A stretch of 64,000 nt of DNA from Mesorhizobium japonicum MAFF 303099 (GCF_000009625.1 NC_002678.2:4124001-4188000), one strand, 5' to 3'; shown: positions 44,747 through 54,416, counted from the stretch's first letter. Numbers and translations: made by a program. The notes: generated by a model not told the origin, from the sequence alone.

Positions 44747-46276
44747 TCATCGCCTCGACCAGGCCAGCCAGCGCGCCGCCAGACGCCTGCGCAAGGAGGT
44801 GAACCGGGTTCGCCTGTAGGCGTCGCCCGCCATCTTGATGCCTTGTGCCTGCGTCGGGAAGGCATGGATGACGTCGGCCAGGGCGTGCAATCCCATGCCC
44901 GACCTGATGGCAAGCGTCACCGCATTGATCATCTCGCCGGCATGGCTGGCGACGACCGTCGCCCCCAGGATGCGGTCGGATCCCTCCCGGACATGGATCT
45001 TGACGAACCCTTCCTCCTCGCCGTCCATCACGGCGCGGGCGACATCATGCATCAGCACCGTATAGGTCTTGACCGGAATGCCGTTCTGCCGCGCCTCGAT
45101 CGGATAAAGACCGACGTGAGCGATCTCCGGATCGGTATAGGTGCACCAGGGAACGACGAGGTCACTGAGCCTTTCGCGCCCGCGAAACAGGGCATTGCGC
45201 ACGACAATGCGTGCCGCTGCCTCGGCGGTATGAGTGAACTTGTATTCCAGGCACACATCGCCCGCCGCGTAGATGTGCGGATTGGTGGTCCTCAAATGAT
45301 CGTCCACCTTGATGCCGTTGGCGTCATACACCACCCCGGCCTCTTCCAGTCCGAGACCCCTGACATTGGGCGAACGGCCGACGCCGGTGATGATCTCGTC
45401 AACGGAGATCGTTGTCGTGTCGCCGTCCCGCAAAAGATCGGCGAGCTTCCTGCCGCCTTCCTTGCGTACCGCCACCACCTCGGTGTTCAGGCGCACCTCC
45501 ACCCCCTCGCGCGCCAGTGTGTCCGAAAGGATCTGCGCGGCGTCGCGTTCCTCGCCGGGCAGGAACATCGGGTCGCTCTGCGCCAGGATGACCTTCGCGC
45601 CGAGAAGACAGAAGGCCTGCGCCGTCTCGCAGCCAAGCGGCCCGCCGCCGATGACCAGGAGCCGCTCAGGACGCCGCGTGAGGTTGAACATGCTCTCATT
45701 GTCGAGATAGCCGGCCTCGGCAAGTCCCGGTATCGCCGGCCCGCTCGGATGCGCGCCGGTCGCGACCAGGGCCTTCTTGAAATGCAGCGTCTTGCCGGCG
45801 ACTTCAACCGTGTCCGGTCCGCCAAAGCGCGCTTCACCGAAATAGAGGTCGATGCCTTCGGCTGTGATGGCCGCGGCCGAATCGGCGCGGCTGAGCCGCT
45901 GCCGGATCTGCCGCATCCGCATCATGGCCCGTTCGAAGTCCACGGGAAGACGCGCCGGCGTGTCGCCGCCGAAATTCTCGGCATCGCGCATATCGGCATA
46001 GAGCCTGGCCGTGCGGATGATCGACTTCGAGGGGACGCCGCCGACATTGACGCAGGCGCCGCCGATCAGCCCGCGCTCGATCAGTGCGACCTTTGCGCCA
46101 AGGCTTGCGGCGTCGCGTGCCGCGGTCAGGCCGGCCGGTCCGGCGCCGATGACGACGAGATTGTAGGGACCGTCGGGAGTAGGGTTCTTCCAGCGCGGCG
46201 GATGCGCGCCTCGGACCAGTTCGACGTCATTGCGGTCGACTGGGAAGGTGGCCGCCTTTGTCTGTTCACGCGCCAT
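44747..46276 (-). CDS. Pyridine nucleotide-disulfide family flavoprotein lacking the redox disulfide
   Basis: 509 residues: a mercuric-reductase/dihydrolipoamide-dehydrogenase-like fold. FAD motif VVIGAGPAGLTAARDAA (about residues 41–57), second Rossmann motif LLVIGGGPLGCETA, and FAD-contact ITGVGRSPNVRGLGLE. The usual active-site CxxxxC reads GGACVNVGGVPSK, so Cys75 remains but the second Cys is Gly80. The C-terminal His-Glu dyad is also altered (AFPTQAQ in place of HPTLSE). It therefore cannot work as a classical disulfide reductase. It may be a transhydrogenase- or monooxygenase-like enzyme. It overlaps the upstream gene by 11 bp. Confidence 0.85.
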   Translation of the reverse strand: MAREQTKAATFPVDRNDVELVRGAHPPRWKNPTPDGPYNLVVIGAGPAGLTAARDAASLGAKVALIERGLIGGACVNVGGVPSKSIIRTARLYADMRDAENFGGDTPARLPVDFERAMMRMRQIRQRLSRADSAAAITAEGIDLYFGEARFGGPDTVEVAGKTLHFKKALVATGAHPSGPAIPGLAEAGYLDNESMFNLTRRPERLLVIGGGPLGCETAQAFCLLGAKVILAQSDPMFLPGEERDAAQILSDTLAREGVEVRLNTEVVAVRKEGGRKLADLLRDGDTTTISVDEIITGVGRSPNVRGLGLEEAGVVYDANGIKVDDHLRTTNPHIYAAGDVCLEYKFTHTAEAAARIVVRNALFRGRERLSDLVVPWCTYTDPEIAHVGLYPIEARQNGIPVKTYTVLMHDVARAVMDGEEEGFVKIHVREGSDRILGATVVASHAGEMINAVTLAIRSGMGLHALADVIHAFPTQAQGIKMAGDAYRRTRFTSLRRRLAARWLAWSRR

Positions 46277-47615
46277 CGTAGGCTCCTGACGTGGAGCCTG
46301 CCGGCTGAGCCAGCCAGCCGCCGGTGAAACCCGCTTTGCCCAGGCCGCGGCGGATGTGCGGATTGGAGCGCATCAGCTCCCAGATCAGGCGCGAGCGGTG
46401 GTTCTCGATCATCATCACCACGATGCCCTGGTCCAGCCCGTAATGGCCTTCCGACACCCAGCCGTCGCGGCCGAATTTTCGCCGGTTGGCCAAGGTCGGA
46501 TTGAAGCCGCTCGGCAGGCGGAAATTGTCCATCACTTGGGGATAGCGCTCGCCGAGATGACGCATGGCGGCCAGGCAGATGTCAGGCGCGAAAGGCAGCG
46601 ACGCGGGATAGGACCATGGCGCGATCGTCCCGTCATCCGGCCCGAACGGTGCGCCACGCGCAGCATAGCCCGAAAACCGGTGTCTCCGTCGCTCGACACT
46701 GGCGCGGAAGCCGCCCGGCCCGTCTCCCGCCGAGAGGCCCCAAAGGTTCTCGCCATAGCCGTCGAAGCCATAGGGGTTGTGGCGGGCATAGTCGCGGTGG
46801 AGATAGGTCGAGCGGCGGCTGTTTTCGAAATAGTCCGAATTCTTCTCGCGCATGAAAGCGTCGCGGATGCCGGCGAAATCGATCCAGGCATGCGAAAACT
46901 GGTGCATGAACAGCGGGCCGCCATAGAGCACGTCATGGCCGTAGATGTTTTCCCATTGGTAGGTCGCCGTCCAGGCTTCGTAACTATCGTCGGAAGTCGG
47001 GCTGTCCGGCGAAGCCATCGACAGCACATAGAGGATGGTCGCCTCGTTGTAGCCTTCCCAGCCATAGTGGAGGAAACCGCTCTTCGGCTTCCAGCCCTGC
47101 CGCAAGGTAGGGCTGCTGCCTTGCGCCCAGCGCCAGTCGACGCGCCGGTAGAGTGCTTCGCCCAGCTGCCGGATCTCGGCCTCCCCCTCGTCCCCGCCGG
47201 AGAAATAAGCGCCGGCCACCAATATGCCGGCCATCAGCAAGGCTGTATCCACCATCGACAGCTCGCAACGCCAGACGCGCAAGCCTGTGCGCATGTCGAG
47301 GAAGTGGTAGTAGAAACCCTTATGGCCGGTGACGTTGTCACCACCGTTTTGGGGGCTGGCCGAGAAGAAACGCAGCGCCGCAAGCGTCAGCTCCACCGCC
47401 GCCGCGCGCGGCATCCAGCCGCGCTCGACACCGATCGGATAGCAGGACAGCGCAAAACCGACGACGGCGATGCTGGCCGGCGAGTTCGGCCGTGATGTAT
47501 CGGCGACCAGCCCGTTGTCGGGGTTCACATTCTCCAGGAAATAGCCGAAGGCGGCGCGCTGGTAGCGGTCCAGGAGGTCGTCATCGGACAGCGCTGCGGG
47601 ATTTGCTTCAGGCAA
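46266..47615 (-). CDS. PF10091 'glucoamylase' family protein (possible beta-1,2-glucan-active GH144-like)
   Basis: About 449 residues from TTG 47615; the frame extends to a GTG at 47672, giving 468. The (alpha/alpha)6-type helical domain carries LLDRYQRAAFGYFLENVNPDNGLVADTSRPNSPASIAVVGFALSCYPIGVERGW, the acidic GWEGYNEATILYVLSMASP and WENIYGHDVLYGGPLFMHQFSHAWIDF. These are hallmarks of the PF10091 domain, which is also found in cyclic beta-1,2-glucan synthases and beta-1,2-glucanases. No signal peptide is visible, so a cytosolic or atypically exported enzyme is expected. A role in cyclic beta-1,2-glucan turnover is inference. Confidence 0.85.
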   Translation of the reverse strand: MPEANPAALSDDDLLDRYQRAAFGYFLENVNPDNGLVADTSRPNSPASIAVVGFALSCYPIGVERGWMPRAAAVELTLAALRFFSASPQNGGDNVTGHKGFYYHFLDMRTGLRVWRCELSMVDTALLMAGILVAGAYFSGGDEGEAEIRQLGEALYRRVDWRWAQGSSPTLRQGWKPKSGFLHYGWEGYNEATILYVLSMASPDSPTSDDSYEAWTATYQWENIYGHDVLYGGPLFMHQFSHAWIDFAGIRDAFMREKNSDYFENSRRSTYLHRDYARHNPYGFDGYGENLWGLSAGDGPGGFRASVERRRHRFSGYAARGAPFGPDDGTIAPWSYPASLPFAPDICLAAMRHLGERYPQVMDNFRLPSGFNPTLANRRKFGRDGWVSEGHYGLDQGIVVMMIENHRSRLIWELMRSNPHIRRGLGKAGFTGGWLAQPAGSTSGAYDGA

Positions 47616-47839
47616 GCGATGCAATCTCCAGCCTGGTGGCCGCGACCCCTGTCGATCGCACGGCGCCGGCACGACGGCCTTGGGTCATCGCCAAACTATC
47701 TCGTCGCTTCATGGCTTTCCCGCAAACCCTGTTTCGTCGCCGCCCGTCACCGACTATATAGGCCTGTCCAATTCCCATCGTTGCCTCGTCACGCGGAATT
47801 GTAGTCGCACCGGCCAATGTGGGGATCTTCCGGCGCAGG

Positions 47840-48589
47840 TCAATAAGTGGCGCGGCCGCCGGAAACGTCGAAGACGGCGGCCGTCGTGAATGAGCATTCT
47901 TCCGAGGCGATCCAGCAGATCAGCGCCGCCACTTCCTCGACCTCGCCGAAGCGCGCCATCGGAATCTTCGACAGCATGAAGTCGATGTGCTCCTGGCTCA
48001 TCTGCTTGAAGATCGCTGTGCGCACAGCCGCCGGCGTCACGCAATTCACCGTCACCTTGGTCTTGGCCAGTTCCTTGCCGAGCGACTTGGTCAGGCCGAT
48101 CACGGCGGCCTTGGACGTGCTGTAGGCGGAAGCGTTGGGATTGCCTTCCTTGCCGGCAATCGAGGCGATGTTGACGATGCGGCCATAATTGCGCTCGAGC
48201 ATATGCGGCACCAGCGCCCTGTTGCAGTAGAAGACGCCGTTGATGTTGATGTCGATGACCTTCTGCCAGTCCTCGGTCGAATAGGCCCAGGTCGTCATGT
48301 TCGGCCCGGTGATGGCCGCGCTGGTCACAAGGATGTCGACGCCGCCAAGGGCTTCGATCGTCCGTGCGGCGGCGCCTTCGACGCCGGCGGCATCGGCGAC
48401 GTCGATGGCAACACCATGCAGGCCAGGGATGACAGTTTTCGCCTGTTCGATCTGGGCCGGATCACGATCCCAGACGCTGATGCGTCCACCTTCCTCGACG
48501 ATCCTTTGCGCGACTGCCAGTCCGATGCCGGAGGCTCCGCCGGTGATGACGGCTGACCGGCCAGCGAAGCGTCCCGCGAAGTTCGGCAT
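47840..48589 (-). CDS. Short-chain dehydrogenase/reductase
   Basis: 249 residues, classical SDR. TGGASGIGLAVAQ at the N-terminus, catalytic Ser in IASIAGKEG, YSTSKAAVIGLTKSLGKELAK holding Tyr and Lys, and VSGGRATY at the C-terminus. Cytosolic, NAD(P)-dependent. Start ATG 48589, behind GGGAGGAAGACC, an excellent site. It faces left, downstream of the LuxR-family gene at 48693, and may be in its operon. Substrate unknown; 3-oxoacyl or hydroxy compounds are typical for the family. Confidence 0.9.
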   Translation of the reverse strand: MPNFAGRFAGRSAVITGGASGIGLAVAQRIVEEGGRISVWDRDPAQIEQAKTVIPGLHGVAIDVADAAGVEGAAARTIEALGGVDILVTSAAITGPNMTTWAYSTEDWQKVIDININGVFYCNRALVPHMLERNYGRIVNIASIAGKEGNPNASAYSTSKAAVIGLTKSLGKELAKTKVTVNCVTPAAVRTAIFKQMSQEHIDFMLSKIPMARFGEVEEVAALICWIASEECSFTTAAVFDVSGGRATY

Positions 48590-48692
48590 ATGGTCTTCCT
48601 CCCAATCGGTGGCGAATGTGAAGTCAACCGCAACCAAGTTCAAGGCGGGATCGGGCTCGCCGAACGGGATATTGGTAGGCCAGCAGCGGGCG

Positions 48693-49463
48693 CTATCGGT
48701 GCTGAAAAAACTGCAGGAACAGCTCTCGCTCGGTGGTGATGTCGAGCTTCTCGTAGATGCGCCGGCGATGGTTCTTGACGGTGCCTATGGTGATGCCGAG
48801 ACGCTCGGCGATGTTGGCTGTCGGATGACCGGCGAGGATCAGCTGCACCAGTTCCCGCTCGCGCTGCGACAATTCCGGCCACAGGCTTGTGGGGATGGTC
48901 GGCTTCTGCTGTGGCGAAGCGCCGGGGCCGGTCGGGGCCAAGGTGCGCGAAAAGTCGCTGCCGCGCGCCTTGATGTCGAGCGCATGCAGCGCCTCGAACA
49001 CCGGCAGCCGCTCGTCCAGGAGGGCGATCTCGCTGTCCTTGAACGAACTGGTCGAACGGTCGAGGAAGATGCCCAGGCACCAGTCGCCGCCGTCAGCCAG
49101 CAGGATGCCGACCTCGTCGCAGATTTCTGACTGCGCCAGGAAGCCGGCTATGTACTGGCCGCGCCTGGCTTCTTCGTCGGCCAGCCCCTTGAGCGGCAGG
49201 ATGCCGAGACGGCGCTCACGTCGCCATGAGGCGTAGAAAGGGTCGAAGACGTAGTAATTGTCGAGATAGCGCCGCACCATCTCGTCCGAGAAGCGCCGGT
49301 GCTTGACGAATTCGGGCGTCTTGGTCGCCGAGTAGCGGGTGACCGTCACCAAATCGTGCGCAATGTCGGCGCCGACCAGGTCGATCAGGCAGTCGACATG
49401 CCGATCGGTGCCGGTGGCGGCGATCGCCTTGGCCAGCGGCGCCCAGATGTTGCCCATGCGCAT
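48693..49463 (-). CDS. LuxR-family regulator
   Basis: 256 residues. C-terminal GerE helix-turn-helix: LSQRERELVQLILAGHPTANIAERLGITIGTVKNHRRRIYEKLDI. The N-terminal 180 residues contain FVKHRRFSDEMVRRYLDNYYVFDPFY and no phosphorylatable receiver pattern, so it is a ligand- or partner-responding type, not a two-component receiver. It is divergent from the acetone-carboxylase operon by 110 bp, so it probably controls acxABC. In known acetone users this role is played by the sigma54 activator AcxR, so a LuxR here would be a different solution. Confidence 0.88.
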   Translation of the reverse strand: MRMGNIWAPLAKAIAATGTDRHVDCLIDLVGADIAHDLVTVTRYSATKTPEFVKHRRFSDEMVRRYLDNYYVFDPFYASWRRERRLGILPLKGLADEEARRGQYIAGFLAQSEICDEVGILLADGGDWCLGIFLDRSTSSFKDSEIALLDERLPVFEALHALDIKARGSDFSRTLAPTGPGASPQQKPTIPTSLWPELSQRERELVQLILAGHPTANIAERLGITIGTVKNHRRRIYEKLDITTERELFLQFFQHR

Positions 49464-49573
49464 GCCCTTTTCTCGGCGAACCGCGCCGCGCAGTCATTGT
49501 GTCTTTAGGCATATGGCGCGATCCGCGCGATCGAATCTAGCCTGCGGTCATTCTCGAAGAGGGAAGGCGACCC

Positions 49574-51715
49574 GTGGACCAGATCACTACCAACCCCATC
49601 GTCATCGGCATCGACGCCGGCGGCACCATGACCGACACGATCCTTGTCGATCAGGACGGCCACTTCAAGATCGGCAAGTCGGCGACCACGCCGAAGAACG
49701 AGGCCGAAGGTTTCCTTGCCTCGGCCGAGGACGCGGCCGATGCCTGGGGCATCTCGCTGGAGCAGCTGTTCTCCGGCGTCAACGTCGTGCTCTATTCCGG
49801 CACCGGCATGCTCAACACACTGTTGTCGCGCACCGGCCGCCGGCTCGGCCTCATCACCACCAAGGGCCTGGAAGACATGATCCTGATGGGCCGCGGCCTG
49901 CAGGCCTGGGCCGACTATTCCTATGCTGATCGGCTCCACGCGGTGACGCACCAGCATCCCGACCCGCTGGTGCCGCGCCGCCGCACCCATGGCGTCACCG
50001 AGCGCATCGACCAGTTCGGCGACATCATCCTGCCGCTCTACGAGCACGAGGTCGCTGCGGCCGCCAGGAAGCTGATCGCCGACAAGGTCGAGGCGATCTG
50101 CATCATGACCATCTTCTCGCACGTCAATCCCGTGCACGAGAAGCGCATTGCCGAGATCTGCCGCGAGGAGATCGCCAAGGCCGGCGCCGACATCCTCGTC
50201 TACACCAGCCACGAGGTGCGCCCGGTCATCCGCGAACAGTCGCGGCTGAACTCCGTGCTGATCGAGGCCTATGCCACCTCGCGCGGCCGCAAGCAGCTCA
50301 AGGGCATCGAGGACGTCTCCAAGAAATACGGCTTCAAATATGGCGTGCAGACGCTGCTCTCCTTCGGCGGCCTGACATCAATCAACCATCCGCGCCTGCA
50401 TGAGACGATGATCTCCGGCCCGATCGGCGGCATTCTGGGCGCGGCCTATGTCGGCAAGCTGATCGGCAACGACTCGCTGATCTGCTCGGACATGGGTGGC
50501 ACCTCCTTCGACATGGGCGTCATCACCCGCGGCCAGACCCGGATCGAGAACGAGCCGCTGATGGACCGCTTCAAGCTCAATGTGCCGACGCTGCATCTCG
50601 ACACGATCGGCGCCGGCGCCGGCATGATCCTGAAAGTCGATCCGCTGACCAAGAAGGTTTCGCTCGGACCGGAAAGCGCCGGCTCCGATCCCGGTCCGAT
50701 CTGCTTCGCCAAGGGCGGCACCGAGCCGACCATCGCCGATTGCGACGCCATCCTCGGCCGCCTCAATCCGCACTATTTCCTTGGCGGCAAGGTCGTGTTG
50801 CAGGTCGAGAAGGCGAGGGCGGCCTTCGAGGAAAAATGTTCGCGCCTGCTTGGCGTCGGTGTCGAGGAAGCCGCCGAAGGCATGATCGAGATGCTGGAGG
50901 CCGACGCCAACAACGCGCTGCGCCGCGTCATCTCCGGCCAGGGCATCCACCCCTCGGAATTCACGCTGCTCTCCTATGGCGGTTCGGGCCCGCTGCATCT
51001 GGCCGGCTGCTCTAGGGGCATCGGCTTCAAGGACATCATCACCTTCCAGTTCGCCGCCGCCTTCTCGGCCTTCGGCTGCACCACCGCCGATTTCATGCGC
51101 CGCCACTCCGTGTCGACGCAGCACGACATCGGTGCGCGCGCCGGCGACGACGAGCTGCTCGCCTTCGGCAAGAAGGTCACCGATGTCTGGGATGATCTCA
51201 CAAGGGCGGCGGTCGACGAGATGATCGTGGACGGCCACGCGCGCGACAAGATCAAGACCGTGCCGTTCCTGATGATGCGCTACACCGGCCAGCTCGAGGA
51301 CGTCGAGGTGATGGCGCCGCTGCCGGCCATCCAATCGGCCGACGACATGCGCAGGGTCATCGACGAGTTCGAGGCGGTCTACGCCAAGGTCAACCATCGC
51401 GTTTCGCGCTATGGCGAAGCCGGCTTCTCGATCACCGAGCTCGGCCTCATCGCCACCGCCGACAAGGTCAAGCCGGTGCTGCTCAAGCGCCCGCTCGGCA
51501 AGTCGGATCCTTCCGCTGCCCACAAGGGGGTGCGCGAGGCCTATATTGGCGGCCGCTGGCACAAGGCCAATCTCTACGAGATGGACCGTCTGCAGCCCGG
51601 CCACGAGGTCATCGGCCCGGCCATTATCGAACATCCCGCCACCACGCTCGTCGTTCATCCGCAGGACCGTGTCCATGTCGATGAATGGACGCTGCTACAC
51701 TACACCCACGCTTGA
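49574..51715 (+). CDS. acxA: Acetone carboxylase beta-subunit-like (hydantoinase A/oxoprolinase family)
   Basis: 713 residues, matching the 70–80 kDa beta subunit of acetone carboxylases. The N-terminal ASKHA ATPase motif is VIGIDAGGTMTDTILVDQDG, with further phosphate loops in LISCSDMGGTSFDMGVI-like SDMGGTSFDMG and SYGGSGPLHLAG. It should activate the ketone or bicarbonate with ATP. Start GTG 49574, behind GGGAAGG. It is followed by the alpha-like and gamma-like subunits. The presence of a PF08882 gamma subunit distinguishes this set from plain hydantoinases. Acetone against other ketones (2-butanone, acetophenone-like) cannot be decided from sequence. Confidence 0.88.
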   Translation: MDQITTNPIVIGIDAGGTMTDTILVDQDGHFKIGKSATTPKNEAEGFLASAEDAADAWGISLEQLFSGVNVVLYSGTGMLNTLLSRTGRRLGLITTKGLEDMILMGRGLQAWADYSYADRLHAVTHQHPDPLVPRRRTHGVTERIDQFGDIILPLYEHEVAAAARKLIADKVEAICIMTIFSHVNPVHEKRIAEICREEIAKAGADILVYTSHEVRPVIREQSRLNSVLIEAYATSRGRKQLKGIEDVSKKYGFKYGVQTLLSFGGLTSINHPRLHETMISGPIGGILGAAYVGKLIGNDSLICSDMGGTSFDMGVITRGQTRIENEPLMDRFKLNVPTLHLDTIGAGAGMILKVDPLTKKVSLGPESAGSDPGPICFAKGGTEPTIADCDAILGRLNPHYFLGGKVVLQVEKARAAFEEKCSRLLGVGVEEAAEGMIEMLEADANNALRRVISGQGIHPSEFTLLSYGGSGPLHLAGCSRGIGFKDIITFQFAAAFSAFGCTTADFMRRHSVSTQHDIGARAGDDELLAFGKKVTDVWDDLTRAAVDEMIVDGHARDKIKTVPFLMMRYTGQLEDVEVMAPLPAIQSADDMRRVIDEFEAVYAKVNHRVSRYGEAGFSITELGLIATADKVKPVLLKRPLGKSDPSAAHKGVREAYIGGRWHKANLYEMDRLQPGHEVIGPAIIEHPATTLVVHPQDRVHVDEWTLLHYTHA

Positions 51716-51729
51716 GAAGGGCGAACGCC

Positions 51730-53934
51730 ATGCTGGACAAACCCGCCTCCGCGCTGCGCATCCGCGAACGGCTGATCGAATCCGAACGGCTCATGGAAGA
51801 GACCGGCTGCTATGACGGCATCACGGAACTCCATCTGCGCAACCAGGATCCGCTGAAATTCGAGACGCTGCACACCAAGCTGCGCGCCTATTGCGTCTCG
51901 GCGCGCGAAATGGCCCGCCGCATCTCGGCTTCGCCCGGCGTGCGCGAAGTCGGCGAAATGGTCGTCGCCATCTACACGCCGGAAGGCGATGCGATCGCGC
52001 TCTCCAACGGCATCATGGTGCATGTGCACACGATGAGCCGCTTCATCAAATGGATGATCCGCAACGGTTACGAGGAAAATCCTTGCATCCGCGACGGCGA
52101 CATCTTCGCCAACAACGATGCCTTCATCGGCACCGTTCAGGTGCCCGACGTCATGGACGTGGTGCCGATCTTTCACTCCGGCAAGCTGGTCGGCTGGGCC
52201 GGCGCGGTCTGCCACGAACTCGAGGCCGGCGGCATCACTCCCGGCGGTGACGTGGCGCTGGCCCAGGAGCGCTTCACCGAGGGTCTCTTCGTCTGCGCTG
52301 AAAAGGTCGGCGAGAACGACGAGATCCGTCGCGACTATGTCATCCGCTGCGAGCGCAATTTGCGCATGCCGATCTACTGGGTGCTCGACGAGAAGGCCAA
52401 GGTCGCCTCCTGCATCGACATGCGTGAAAGCGTCAAGGCGTTGATCGACGAGATCGGCCTGGACTACTGGATGCAGGTGTCGAAGGAGTTCATCGAGGAA
52501 GGCCGCCGTGCCCAGCTCGCCCGCACGCGCCAGCTCACGGTTCCCGGCATCTATCGCGGCCACACTTTCTACGGCCATGTCACCGCGGGCAAGCCGGGCT
52601 ACCAGCCGCTCGGCGATCCCGACTGGCTCTACAACATGCCGATCGAAATGGAGATCACCACCGACGGCAAGATCATCATGGATTTCGAGGGCACGCAGCC
52701 CTGGGGCTACCATTCGATGAACTGCACGCCGGCCGGCATGGATGGCGGCATGTTCGTGACCTTGACCCAGCACATGAATTTCGAAGGTCTGGTCAATGAC
52801 GGCGCCTGGATGGCGACCGAGCTGAAGCTGCCGCATGGCACCTGGACCAATCCGGACAATGAGATGGTGGCGACCGCCACCTCATGGGCCTTGCTGCTGC
52901 CGGCCTATGGCGTGTTCCAGCGGCTGTTGTCGCGCTCCTTCATCGGCCGTGGCTTTGTCGAGGAAGCCTTCGTCGGCCAGGTCAACAGCCCGATGATCGA
53001 GATGGGCGGCACCAGCCAGTACGGCAAGCTGTTCGGCATGGCGCATTTCGAATGCGCCGCCGCCGGCTCCGGCGCGCTGGCGATCAAGGATGGGCTGGAC
53101 ACAGCCTATGTCGGGTGGAACCCCGAATCCGACATGGGCAATATCGAAATCTGGGAACAGAACATGCCGATGCTCTATATCGGCCGCTCGATCGTTCCCA
53201 ATTCCGGCGGCGCCGGCAAGTATCGCGGCGGCTGCTCCTTCGTCTCGACCTGGCTGGTCAGCAAGACCGATCATCTCAGGCTGGTTACGTCAGAGCATTC
53301 CTCCCGCGTGTTCGACAATGGCGGCATGTGCGGCGGCTACCCGGCGCCGACCTGCCAAAAGCACCGCGCCGTGCGCGATAGCGACATCTTCGAACTCGCC
53401 GAAAAGCGGGCGCCGCTGGCGCATCACACCGGCACCAACCCGCATCGCTCGGAACTCGAACTGCGGCTGCAGGGCGAGCATGTGACGATGGAGGGGCCCT
53501 ACATCACCGCCCCGCACAAGACCGGCGACGTCTTCACCCATTCCTACAATGGCGGTGGCGGTTATGGCGACGTGCTGGAACGCGATCCGCTCAAGACGGC
53601 CATGGATGTCGAGAACGGCTATCTCACCAAGGAAGCGGCCGAGGGCATTTTCGGCATCATGCTCGATGAGGACGAGGACGGCTATCCCGTCGCCAACCTC
53701 GAGGCCACCAAGCGCCACCGCGCCGAAATGCGCGCCAATCGCCTGGCCAAGGCAAAGCCGGTCTCCGAGTGGATCGCCAGCGAACGCGGCCGTGTCGAAA
53801 AGGCCGATTTCGCTCCGGAAGTGAAGAAAATGTATGCCAGCGCGATCAAGCTGTCGTCGCGCTTCACCAGGGAATTCAGCGATTTCTGGAACGTCGACGC
53901 CAGATCGATCTTCATGCCGGGAGCAAAGCCATGA
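51730..53934 (+). CDS. acxB: Acetone carboxylase alpha-subunit-like (hydantoinase B family)
   Basis: 734 residues, matching the roughly 85 kDa alpha subunit. Family B motifs: MVVAIYTPEGDAIALSNGIMVHVHTMSRFIKWMI, IRDGDIFANNDAFIGTVQVPDVMDV, and the Gly-rich NSGGAGKYRGGCSF near the C-terminal third. In acetone carboxylase this subunit binds Mn and takes part in the phosphorylation and carboxylation chemistry. Start ATG 51730, 14 bases after the acxA stop. Its stop overlaps the next start (ATGA). Confidence 0.88.
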   Translation: MLDKPASALRIRERLIESERLMEETGCYDGITELHLRNQDPLKFETLHTKLRAYCVSAREMARRISASPGVREVGEMVVAIYTPEGDAIALSNGIMVHVHTMSRFIKWMIRNGYEENPCIRDGDIFANNDAFIGTVQVPDVMDVVPIFHSGKLVGWAGAVCHELEAGGITPGGDVALAQERFTEGLFVCAEKVGENDEIRRDYVIRCERNLRMPIYWVLDEKAKVASCIDMRESVKALIDEIGLDYWMQVSKEFIEEGRRAQLARTRQLTVPGIYRGHTFYGHVTAGKPGYQPLGDPDWLYNMPIEMEITTDGKIIMDFEGTQPWGYHSMNCTPAGMDGGMFVTLTQHMNFEGLVNDGAWMATELKLPHGTWTNPDNEMVATATSWALLLPAYGVFQRLLSRSFIGRGFVEEAFVGQVNSPMIEMGGTSQYGKLFGMAHFECAAAGSGALAIKDGLDTAYVGWNPESDMGNIEIWEQNMPMLYIGRSIVPNSGGAGKYRGGCSFVSTWLVSKTDHLRLVTSEHSSRVFDNGGMCGGYPAPTCQKHRAVRDSDIFELAEKRAPLAHHTGTNPHRSELELRLQGEHVTMEGPYITAPHKTGDVFTHSYNGGGGYGDVLERDPLKTAMDVENGYLTKEAAEGIFGIMLDEDEDGYPVANLEATKRHRAEMRANRLAKAKPVSEWIASERGRVEKADFAPEVKKMYASAIKLSSRFTREFSDFWNVDARSIFMPGAKP

Positions 53935-54416
53935 CCTCGTACAGCAAGGAAGTCATCGCCGATCTGGTCGCGGGCACTTTGCCCTGGCCGCAGACACGCC
54001 GCGTCATGAGCGCCTACAAGGATGACGACCGCTTTTTCAAGTACGTCGCGGTGCTGCAGGACCGTGTCAGCTGGAAGGACCCGATCCTGCTGCCGGTCTC
54101 GGACCACCTCTTCATCTGCCAGAGCGGCGACGAGCGCGTGACGCGCTGCGAATGCGGTCACTCCTTCGGCGACTATCGCAAGAACTGGAAGCTCAAGGCG
54201 TCGATCATCGTGCGCAACACCGAGGAGACGTTGCGCGAAATCTATCCCAGCAGCGATATCCCCGATCCGCAATGGATGGAGATCCGCGAATTCATCTGCC
54301 CGGAGTGCGGCACCATGCACGAGGTGGAAGCGGCCGCGCCCGGCTATCCCATCGTGCACGATTTCCAGCCCGATCTCGAAGGCTTCTATCGCGAATGGCT
54401 GGGCAAGCCGCTTTAG
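53931..54416 (+). CDS. acxC: Acetone carboxylase gamma-subunit-like (PF08882)
   Basis: 161 residues. The zinc-type Cys pattern RCECGHSFGDYRKNWKL … CPECGTMHEVEAAAPGYPIVHDFQPDLEGFYREWLGKPL corresponds closely to the known AcxC. It is the diagnostic subunit that makes this an acetone-carboxylase-type complex. Start ATG 53931, translationally coupled to acxB. The gamma chain of characterised enzymes is about 160–170 residues, so it is full length. Confidence 0.93.
   Translation: MTSYSKEVIADLVAGTLPWPQTRRVMSAYKDDDRFFKYVAVLQDRVSWKDPILLPVSDHLFICQSGDERVTRCECGHSFGDYRKNWKLKASIIVRNTEETLREIYPSSDIPDPQWMEIREFICPECGTMHEVEAAAPGYPIVHDFQPDLEGFYREWLGKPL

Noticed and set aside
49574..53934. Hydantoinase/oxoprolinase operon
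   Set aside because: The PF08882-type gamma subunit directly after the two genes makes an acetone-carboxylase-type complex the better call.
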